DNA of 5,039 nucleotides from Solirubrobacterales bacterium (GTDB lineage: Bacteria > Actinomycetota > Thermoleophilia > Solirubrobacterales > Solirubrobacteraceae): the NCBI GenBank assembly GCA_009781575.1, contig WQXW01000168.1:1-5039 (forward strand). The letters run 5' to 3'. The notes below the pieces were generated by a model. That model did no database searches, was not told the DNA's origin, and was given only the letters and a program-made list of their open reading frames with translations. Below are positions 1-4,768 of the stretch, piece after piece; the first letter of the stretch is position 1, and each line of letters opens with the position of its first letter. Position numbers and translations under genes: made by a program.

Positions 1-329
1 CCGGTGCGGCCCACCGACTTGACCGCGGCCAGCGTGTGGCAGGTCACGCAGGAGCGCGCAAACAGTTCGCGCCCGTGCTGCTGCGCGGCGTCCAGTTTCA
101 GCCCCCCCACCGCCACGCTCGCCTTGTGGGCGCCGTTGAAGGCCATCACGAGCGCCGGCACCACCAGGCCGAAGGCGAAGGCCACCACCACCCCGGTGGT
201 GACCGCGCGCTGGCTGAGCTTTGACTCGGTGTGCAGCGCCTGGCGCGCGCCACGGGGGCCGCCGCGCACGGCCACGAAGAACACCCCCACGCCGAGCAGC
301 GCCCAGAAGATGACGAACGCCAGGATCAT
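1..329 (-). CDS. Membrane-anchored c-type cytochrome (N-terminal part, runs off left edge)
   Basis: Reading the minus strand from the ATG at 329-327 gives 109 complete codons with no stop before the window edge. Residues about 2-21 form a first hydrophobic segment (MILAFVIFWALLGVGVFFVA), followed by a basic Arg/Gln loop. A second hydrophobic segment lies at about 43-63. After a short linker comes the haem c attachment motif C94-V-T-C97-H98, preceded by a helix of the type GRELFARSC that is usual for class I cytochromes c. The text ends at VGRTG, the usual run-up to a GPxL motif. The axial methionine would lie outside the window. The protein is therefore probably an electron carrier held in the membrane with its haem domain outside, in a respiratory chain; the partner oxidase is not visible. 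No in-frame start lies just upstream, and the Shine-Dalgarno match is weak. The frame is clear from the CxxCH motif and the two membrane segments. Confidence 0.85.
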   Translation of the reverse strand, partial: MILAFVIFWALLGVGVFFVAVRGGPRGARQALHTESKLSQRAVTTGVVVAFAFGLVVPALVMAFNGAHKASVAVGGLKLDAAQQHGRELFARSCVTCHTLAAVKSVGRT

Positions 330-340
330 CGCGGCGCCAC

Positions 341-368
341 CATATATGAAAGGTTTGCGGCCGGTTCC
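341..368 (-). promoter_or_regulatory. Candidate promoter for the cytochrome gene (weak)
   Basis: The 107 bp between the divergent starts at 329 and 437 is the only region that can hold promoters for both genes. It contains an AT-rich island unusual for this window. On the minus strand a TATATG (341-346) lies 16 bp downstream of a GGAACC (363-368). The first resembles a housekeeping -10 and the second resembles an ECF-sigma -35, so the pair is mixed and not convincing. It sits about 12 bp upstream of the cytochrome start, which would leave a very short leader. No matching plus-strand promoter stands out for the operon. Confidence 0.2.
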
Positions 369-436
369 TTTAGGTGTGCCTGAGCCGACGCGCTAGCCTT
401 GGATGCAGGCAAGGCCCGGCCCCTGCCACGGACCTC

Positions 437-1684
437 ATGAGTTACACCCTGCGCCGCCTCCCCCTGTCTCGCCTGCTCGCGCTGATCGCGCTGCTGGTGG
501 CGATCGGCATCGGCACCACCAAGCTGGCGCTGGCGGTGGGCGCCGGCCCCACTCCGCCGCCCAAGCCGCTCGCCGAGGCGGTGCACGGGGCGCTCACCGC
601 GCCCGCGGTGCCGGGAGTGAGCGCGCGCATCCAGCTGACCAACCAGCTGCTGGAAGGCGCCAACCTCACCCAGGCCGGCGGCGGCGCCAGCGGTGGCGGT
701 GGTGGCGGCGGGCTGGCGTCGAGCCCGCTCGTGACCGGCGCCTCCGGGCGGCTGTGGATCTCCAAGGACGGCCGCGCGCGCCTGGAGTTGCAGTCGGAGA
801 AGGGCGACACGGAGATCCTCTACGACGGGCACACCGTGTCGCTGTACGAACCGACCTCCAACACCCTCTATCGCTACACCCCCGAACAGCACGCCGGCGA
901 AGCGACCCCCGGCGGCGCCGACTCGGGCGACACCTCCGGGCATCGCGAAGCGCCGAGCGTGGCCAAGATCGAAGAAGCGCTCGCGCACGCCTCCAAGCAC
1001 GCCAACATCTCGCCAGCCGTGCCGACCGACGTCGCCGGCCAGGCGGCCTACACCGTGAGCGTCTCCCCGCGCGAACACGGCGGCCTGATCGGCGGCGCGC
1101 AGCTCTCCTTCGACGCCGTCCACGGGGTGCCGCTGCGCGCGGCGATCTACGCGAAGGGCAGCTCCGCGCCGGTGGTCGAACTGGCCGCGACCGACATCTC
1201 CTACGAACCGGTGCCCGACTCGGTCTTCGAAATGGCCCCGCCCCCGGGCGCGAAGATCGATGAAATCGGCAAGGGCAGCTCGAGCAGCGCGGGCTCGGGC
1301 GGCGCGTCGGGCGGCACGGGCGGCGCGAGCAGCTCGGGCGGCACCAGCAGCTCGGGCAGCGCAGGCAGCTCGAGCAGCGCCGGCTCGTCGGGCGGATCCG
1401 GCAGCGCGACGTCCGGCACCGGGAGCAAGCCCCACGTCACGACCCACGGCCAGGGCCTGGAAAGCATCGTGCTGGTCGAAAGCCCGGTGAAGGCCGGCTC
1501 GGGCGGCTCCTCGTCGTCGAGCTCAATGGAAGGGCTTCAGAAGATGGACATCAACGGCGCGAGCGCGCGCGAGCTGGCCACGCCGCTCGGCACGCTGTTG
1601 AGCTTCGAGCGCGCCGGCACGCGCTACCTGCTGGCCGGCTCGGTGACCCCGGCCTCGATCGAGACGTTCGCACGGAGCCTCTAG
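437..1684 (+). CDS. LolA-like (LolA/RseB-fold) membrane-anchored or exported protein
   Basis: This 415-residue protein starts MSYTLRRLPLSRLL, with a basic N-terminus and a hydrophobic helix at about 11-33, a signal peptide or membrane anchor. An upstream in-frame GTG at 374 would add 21 polar residues before this signal, so ATG 437 is preferred; its ribosome site is weak (GGA at 430-432). Residues about 45-275 look like the LolA/RseB fold as found in actinobacteria: GRLWISKDGRARLELQS (104-120), DTEILYDGHTVSLYEP, a C-terminal PDSVFEMAPPPGAKI (260-274). A Gly-rich loop (81-92) interrupts the fold. A Ser/Gly linker (279-330) leads to a C-terminal domain at about 336-415 ending NGASARELATPLGTLLSFERAG and a hydrophobic strand; a second Ser run (355-363) splits it. 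In diderms LolA carries lipoproteins and RseB senses envelope stress, but neither job can be assumed here. It is the first gene of an operon with an ABC-2 exporter, suggesting an accessory or substrate-binding role. Confidence 0.8.
   Translation: MSYTLRRLPLSRLLALIALLVAIGIGTTKLALAVGAGPTPPPKPLAEAVHGALTAPAVPGVSARIQLTNQLLEGANLTQAGGGASGGGGGGGLASSPLVTGASGRLWISKDGRARLELQSEKGDTEILYDGHTVSLYEPTSNTLYRYTPEQHAGEATPGGADSGDTSGHREAPSVAKIEEALAHASKHANISPAVPTDVAGQAAYTVSVSPREHGGLIGGAQLSFDAVHGVPLRAAIYAKGSSAPVVELAATDISYEPVPDSVFEMAPPPGAKIDEIGKGSSSSAGSGGASGGTGGASSSGGTSSSGSAGSSSSAGSSGGSGSATSGTGSKPHVTTHGQGLESIVLVESPVKAGSGGSSSSSSMEGLQKMDINGASARELATPLGTLLSFERAGTRYLLAGSVTPASIETFARSL
1271..1426 (+). repeat. Ser/Gly low-complexity linker with internal direct repeat
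   Basis: This stretch encodes an almost pure Ser/Gly/Ala/Thr linker (residues 279-330 of the LolA-like protein). It contains an imperfect 24-bp direct repeat, 1274-1297 and 1364-1387, with one mismatch (1291 versus 1381). The copies are exactly 90 bp apart, so they stay in frame, and each encodes GSSSSAGS. The pattern suggests growth by in-frame duplication or slippage. It would give a flexible tether outside the membrane. Confidence 0.75.
1674..1677 (+). promoter_or_regulatory. Ribosome binding site for the ABC ATPase
   Basis: GGAG inside the 3' end of the preceding gene, 8 bases upstream of the GTG at 1686. It supports GTG as the start and implies translation coupled to the LolA-like gene, whose TAG ends one base before that GTG. 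Confidence 0.7.
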
Positions 1685-1685
1685 C

Positions 1686-2750
1686 GTGAGCGACCCCGCC
1701 AGCGATGGCGAGGCGCCCCCGGTTCGGGCCCGCGGGCTGGTCAAGCGCTACAAGGAGGTGCTGGCGGTCGACCACGTCGACCTGAACGTCAACCTCGGCG
1801 ACGTGTACGGCTTCCTGGGCCCCAACGGCGCCGGCAAGACCACCACGCTGCGCATGGCGCTCGGGCTGATCATGCCCTCCGAGGGCCGCGTGGAGCTGTT
1901 CGGGCGCGACCCCATGCGCGTGGGCGCGCGCGCGCTGGAGGGCGTGGCGGGCTTCGTGGAGGCGCCCACCTTCTACCCCTACCTCACCGGGCGCAAGAAC
2001 CTGGAACTGCTCGCCGCGCTCGACGGTGGCGGCGGGCGTGGGCGAATCGAGGAGGTGCTGGAGGTCGTGGAGCTGGCGCCCCGCGCCCAGCACCGCGTGC
2101 GCGGCTACTCGCACGGGATGCGCCAGCGCCTGGGGATCGCCGCGGCGCTGTTGCGCCGCCCGCGGTTGATGATCCTCGACGAGCCCGCCACCGGCCTCGA
2201 CCCCGCGGGCATGCGCGACATGCGCCTGCTGATCCGGCGGCTCGCCGACGAAGACATCACCGTGCTGCTCTCCAGCCACCAGCTGCCGGAGGTGCAGGAA
2301 CTGTGCGACCGCGTCGCGATCGTCGACCGCGGGCGGGTGGTGTATGAGGGCGCGCTCGCCGAGCTGCGCCGCCGGGGCGGCTCGACCTACCGCCTGCGCA
2401 CCACCGACGACCCCCGCGCGGTGGAGCTGGCGCGCGCACAGGCCGGCATCGAGCGGGTCGATTCCAGCGCCGAGCACGGCGTGAGCTTCCAGGCGCGGGA
2501 GCACGAGGTGGGCGCCCTCTCGCTGGCGCTCGGGCGCGCGGGGGTGGCGATCCTCTCGCTCACCCCCGAACTGGCCACGCTCGAGGACCTCTTCTTCCGC
2601 CTGACCGAGGGCGAGGGGTCGTCCGGCGACGGCCAGGGGCCCGGGCCGGGCGCCGGGTCGCCCGCGGGCGCGGGCGCAGGCGCGGGCGCGGGCGCGGGCG
2701 ATGGGAGCTCCAGGCCGCTCCAGACGGTCGGGGAGGGGCCGTCGTCGTGA
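1686..2750 (+). CDS. ABC transporter ATP-binding protein (ABC-2/BcrA-like exporter type)
   Basis: A 354-residue ATPase that would power the permease encoded next. Motifs in order: Walker A GPNGAGKTT (45-53); Q-loop region VAGFVEAPTFYPYLTG (87-102), with Glu92 where many ABC proteins have Gln; signature YSHGMRQRL (141-149), the variant common in ABC-2 exporters in place of LSGGQ; Walker B LMILDEP (161-167) with catalytic Glu166; D-loop GLD (170-172); switch His198 in SSHQLPEV. All catalytic residues are present, so it should be active. Residues about 230-305 form the small C-terminal domain typical of drug and antibiotic exporters of the BcrA/CcmA/DrrA type. Residues about 309-354 are an added Gly/Ala/Ser/Pro-rich tail with no recognisable fold. 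The start is GTG, one base after the TAG of the preceding gene, with GGAG 8 bases upstream. The stop overlaps the permease start by 4 bp. The substrate is unknown. Confidence 0.95.
   Translation: MSDPASDGEAPPVRARGLVKRYKEVLAVDHVDLNVNLGDVYGFLGPNGAGKTTTLRMALGLIMPSEGRVELFGRDPMRVGARALEGVAGFVEAPTFYPYLTGRKNLELLAALDGGGGRGRIEEVLEVVELAPRAQHRVRGYSHGMRQRLGIAAALLRRPRLMILDEPATGLDPAGMRDMRLLIRRLADEDITVLLSSHQLPEVQELCDRVAIVDRGRVVYEGALAELRRRGGSTYRLRTTDDPRAVELARAQAGIERVDSSAEHGVSFQAREHEVGALSLALGRAGVAILSLTPELATLEDLFFRLTEGEGSSGDGQGPGPGAGSPAGAGAGAGAGAGDGSSRPLQTVGEGPSS
2636..2657 (+). other. G-quadruplex motif in the ATPase 3' end
   Basis: Four G-runs (2636-2639, 2643-2645, 2648-2650, 2655-2657) are separated by loops of 3, 2 and 4 bases, which satisfies the usual G3+N1-7 pattern. 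It lies on the coding strand about 90 bases before the permease start. In such GC-rich DNA the motif can occur by chance, and the interspersed C-runs would compete by forming hairpins. Confidence 0.4.
2666..2701 (+). repeat. GGGCGC hexanucleotide tandem repeat, about six units
   Basis: Units start at 2666, 2672, 2678, 2684, 2690 and 2696. The third unit begins with A instead of G and the sixth ends with A. In frame it encodes alternating Ala-Gly (residues 327-338) in the C-terminal tail of the ABC ATPase. Because the unit is six bases, gain or loss of a copy by slippage would add or remove one Ala-Gly pair without a frameshift. Confidence 0.85.
2730..2738 (+). promoter_or_regulatory. Ribosome binding site for the ABC permease
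   Basis: GGGGAGGGG lies 8 bases upstream of the GTG at 2747, inside the ATPase gene. It supports this start and, with the GTGA overlap, indicates translational coupling of ATPase and permease. Confidence 0.75.
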
Positions 2751-3631
2751 GCACCGCCCCCGCCAGCGCCGCCGCCGCGCTGCCCGCCGCGAGGGAGCGG
2801 CGAACCCGCCGGCCCGCCACGCTCACCGTGTACCGCTGGGAGCTGCGCAAGCTGGTCTCCCAGCGGCGCACCTACATCGGCCTGGGCCTGGCGATCTTCC
2901 TGCCGGTGCTGTTCGTGGTGGTCGAGGTGATCCGCCACGAATCCGGTCACCACGGCGACAACCAGTTCGCGCGCGAGCTCACACAGTCGGGGCTGGCGGC
3001 GCCGGTGCTGATGCTGATCTTCCTCTCCGGCTTCTTTCTGCCGCTGATCGCCGCGCTGGTGTCGGGCGACATCGTGGCCAACGAGGACGGCCACGGCACG
3101 CTCAAGACGATCCTCACCCGCTCCACCGAGCGCAGCCAGGTGCTGGGCGCCAAGCTGCTGGCCGCCGTCACCTACGCGATCTCGAGCCTGCTCACCGCGA
3201 CCATCGTGTCCACGATCGCCGGCGTCGCCGCGTGGGGCTTTCACCGCATCATCACCTTCTCCAACACCGTGGTCTCCGCCCCGAAGGCGCTGGGGCTGCT
3301 GTTCGTGGCCGACGCCTGCTACCTGATCCCGCTGCTGGCGCTGGTGTGCATCGGCGTGATGCTCTCCACGGTCACCCGCAACAGCGCGGCCGCGGTGGTC
3401 GGCACGATCGCGGTCCCCATCGTGCTGTTCATCGTCTCCGCCATACCGGGCCTCGAATCGATCCACCCCTACCTGATCACCGAACAGTTCGAGGCCTGGC
3501 AGGGCCTCTTGCGCACCCCCACCGACTGGGCGCCGATCCTGCACTCGCTGTGGGTGTGCGCGCTCTACGCGGCACCCGCGCTAGTGGTCGCCTACCTGGT
3601 GTTCCTGCGCCGCGACGTCGCCGGCGGCTGA
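2747..3631 (+). CDS. ABC-2 type transporter permease
   Basis: A 294-residue integral membrane protein, the membrane partner of the ATPase before it. A basic, Ala/Arg-rich cytoplasmic N-terminus (1-42) includes VYRWELRKLVSQRRTYIG, the amphipathic entry usual in ABC-2 permeases. Six hydrophobic segments follow at about 43-62, 84-105, 138-160, 181-206, 215-235 and 264-287. Between segments 2 and 3 lies GDIVANEDGHGTLKTILTR (107-125), the conserved cytoplasmic segment (E..GTL...L.R) of the ABC-2 family that contacts the ATPase. The length is usual for a half-transporter, so a dimer is expected. GTG start overlapping the ATPase TGA by 4 bp, with a strong ribosome site. The gene ends the operon: the next gene is convergent. 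Family assignment is secure. The exported substrate (drug, lipid, peptide or polysaccharide) cannot be told from the sequence. Confidence 0.93.
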   Translation: MSTAPASAAAALPAARERRTRRPATLTVYRWELRKLVSQRRTYIGLGLAIFLPVLFVVVEVIRHESGHHGDNQFARELTQSGLAAPVLMLIFLSGFFLPLIAALVSGDIVANEDGHGTLKTILTRSTERSQVLGAKLLAAVTYAISSLLTATIVSTIAGVAAWGFHRIITFSNTVVSAPKALGLLFVADACYLIPLLALVCIGVMLSTVTRNSAAAVVGTIAVPIVLFIVSAIPGLESIHPYLITEQFEAWQGLLRTPTDWAPILHSLWVCALYAAPALVVAYLVFLRRDVAGG

Positions 3632-3652
3632 GCGCCCGCGCGGCTCCTCAGC
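3627..3652. terminator. Possible bidirectional hairpin between convergent genes
   Basis: GCTGAG at 3627-3632 and CTCAGC at 3647-3652 are perfect inverted repeats of 6 bp around a 14-base GC-rich loop that itself contains the self-complementary CCGCGCGG (3636-3643). The two arms carry the stop codons of the convergent permease and kinase genes (TGA at 3629-3631, and TGA at 3650-3648 on the minus strand). There is no T-tract on either side, so it is not a classical intrinsic terminator. The gap between the genes is only 16 bp, so any terminator must overlap the coding ends. Confidence 0.3.
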
Positions 3653-4607
3653 GCACCTGCTCGGGGAGCTCCATCCCGTTGAGCTCGATCTCGCTCATCA
3701 GGCGGCGCGCCTCGCGGGGGTCGATGCGGCCCGCGCCCAGGTGGTTGGTCGACTCCGCGCCGCACGCCACGCCGAAGCGCAGGCAGTGGTCCGGGGGGCG
3801 CCCCTCGTAGCGCGCCGCCACGTAGCCTGCGATGAACGCGTCGCCGGAGCCGCGCTTGCCCACCGCCTCACGCTCCTCGATCCGCACCCTGCGCACCGAC
3901 GGCCTGCCCTCGAACATCACCTGCGCGTAGCAGCCGTCCGGCGCCGTCACGATCGCTTCGCGCGCGCCCAGCTCGACGATCTCGCGCACCGCCGCGGTGC
4001 GCTCCTCCTCGTTGCCGAACTCGTGGCCCACCAGCTCCTCGGCCTCCATCAGGTTGGGCGACACCACATCCGGCTCCGCGCGCACCGCCTGGCGCAGCGG
4101 CTCGCCGTCGGTGTCGATCACGGTGGTCAGCCCCATCTTCTCCAGGTCCGCGATCAGCGACGCGTACAGGTCCGGCCCCACGCCCGGCGGCAGCGAGCCC
4201 GCCAGCACCACGATCGCCGCGCCCCGCGCCAGGTAGAGCAGCTTGTCGCGGAACAGCTCCACCTCCTGCTCGCTGATCCGCGGGCCGCGTTCGTTGATCT
4301 CGCTCGCCAGCCCGTTGGTGGGGTCGAGCACCGAGGTGTTCATGCGCGACTCCTCGCGGATGCGCACGAAGTCGCTGAGAATCGCCTCCTCCGTCAGCTG
4401 CTCCACGATGTAGGTGCCCGTCGCGCCGCCCGCGAAGCCGGTCGCGATCACCGGCTGGCCCAGCGTCTTGAGCGCGCGCGCGATGTTGACCCCCTTGCCG
4501 CCCGCCATCGTGCGCTGCTCCACCGCCCTGTGCCGGCGCCCGACGCGGAAGTTGGGCACCGACAGCGACTTGTCGATCGCCGCGTTGAGCGTGACCGTGA
4601 TGATCAT
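3648..4607 (-). CDS. PfkB-family sugar kinase, 1-phosphofructokinase (FruK/LacC) type
   Basis: A 319-residue cytoplasmic kinase of the ribokinase/PfkB superfamily, full length for the family. The N-terminus MIITVTLNAAIDKSLSVPNF matches the FruK/LacC pattern TLNPAxD, but Pro is replaced by Ala; Asp12 is kept. The sugar-phosphate loop AGGKGVNIARALKTLG (35-50) is the first PfkB signature. GSLPPG (137-142) and SPNLMEAEEL (183-192) follow. The second signature region is VGKRGSGDAFIAGY (249-262), with the catalytic base Asp256 and an anion hole reading GSGD rather than GAGD. The family phosphorylates hexose phosphates (fructose 1-phosphate, tagatose 6-phosphate or fructose 6-phosphate) with ATP. 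Which one applies here is not decided: no fruA, fruB or lac gene is nearby. An upstream ATG at 4618 is out of frame, so ATG 4607 is the start; its Shine-Dalgarno is poor. Same direction as pyrF, but about 144 bp downstream of it. Confidence 0.93.
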   Translation of the reverse strand: MIITVTLNAAIDKSLSVPNFRVGRRHRAVEQRTMAGGKGVNIARALKTLGQPVIATGFAGGATGTYIVEQLTEEAILSDFVRIREESRMNTSVLDPTNGLASEINERGPRISEQEVELFRDKLLYLARGAAIVVLAGSLPPGVGPDLYASLIADLEKMGLTTVIDTDGEPLRQAVRAEPDVVSPNLMEAEELVGHEFGNEEERTAAVREIVELGAREAIVTAPDGCYAQVMFEGRPSVRRVRIEEREAVGKRGSGDAFIAGYVAARYEGRPPDHCLRFGVACGAESTNHLGAGRIDPREARRLMSEIELNGMELPEQVR

Positions 4608-4665
4608 CTGCTGCGCATCGCCCGTTCGCCGCGCGCCCGCCCGCTCCGGGCGCCGCGCGCGTTAG

Positions 4666-4698
4666 CGTGACTAGCCTAGCGAAAGCCCGGGACGGCAA
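4666..4698 (-). promoter_or_regulatory. Candidate promoter for the sugar kinase (weak)
   Basis: On the minus strand a TTGCCG (4698-4693) is followed by an AT-richer patch, GCTAGGCTAGTCA (4680-4668), that offers several -10-like hexamers. TAGGCT is the best hexamer, at a short 14-bp spacing; TAGTCA is 19 bp away. Either would place transcription start roughly 55-65 bases before the kinase ATG. A separate promoter would fit the gap after pyrF, but the spacing is not ideal. Confidence 0.28.
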
Positions 4699-4701
4699 CG
4701 C

Positions 4702-4747
4702 GGAGCCCGACGCGCGGTCGCAGGGGAGCCCGACGCGCGGCCGCGGG
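4702..4747. repeat. 23-bp tandem direct repeat, two copies
   Basis: Copies 4702-4724 and 4725-4747 both begin GGAGCCCGACGCGCGG and differ at only two of 23 positions (4718 T versus 4741 C; 4722 A versus 4745 G). They lie head to tail in the gap between pyrF and the kinase gene, just past the pyrF stop. No function is recognised. It could be a simple duplication or a paired protein-binding site. Confidence 0.75.
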
Positions 4748-4768
4748 GACGCTACGACGCCAGCGTCC
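4747..4768 (-). other. Hairpin spanning the pyrF stop codon
   Basis: GGACGCT (4747-4753) and AGCGTCC (4762-4768) form a perfect 7-bp inverted repeat with an 8-base loop. The stop codon of pyrF (4754-4752) lies in one arm. No U-tract follows on the pyrF transcript, so it is at best a weak terminator or a 3'-end stabilising stem. Confidence 0.3.

Noticed and set aside
4..396. Plus-strand open frame at the left edge
   Set aside because: Opposite to the cytochrome frame, whose CxxCH motif and two membrane segments are far better evidence.
374..436. GTG at 374 as a start for the LolA-like protein
   Set aside because: It adds a polar 21-residue extension before a normal signal sequence. The ATG at 437 gives a typical basic N-terminus directly before the hydrophobic helix.
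326..1447. Long minus-strand open frame opposite the LolA-like gene, rich in Arg/Ala repeats
   Set aside because: Low-complexity RAARAARA composition and no motif. It is the antisense shadow of the Ser/Gly-rich gene, whose plus-strand frame has a signal segment and recognisable domains.
2387..3544. Long minus-strand open frame opposite the ABC genes
   Set aside because: His/Asp/Gln/Arg-rich translation without a fold, produced by high GC at third positions. The opposite strand carries clear ABC motifs and membrane helices.
2747..3631. Antibiotic-resistance or toxin-export function for the ABC pair
   Set aside because: The ATPase resembles drug exporters in family terms, but no biosynthetic, immunity or precursor-peptide gene is present in the window, so no substrate is claimed.
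3741..4670. Long plus-strand open frame opposite the sugar kinase
   Set aside because: Arg/His/Leu-rich with no family motif. The minus-strand frame has both PfkB signatures.
4608..4751. Riboswitch or small RNA in the kinase leader
   Set aside because: Only a short tandem repeat and weak promoter-like boxes are visible. I found no recognisable aptamer core or transcription terminator.
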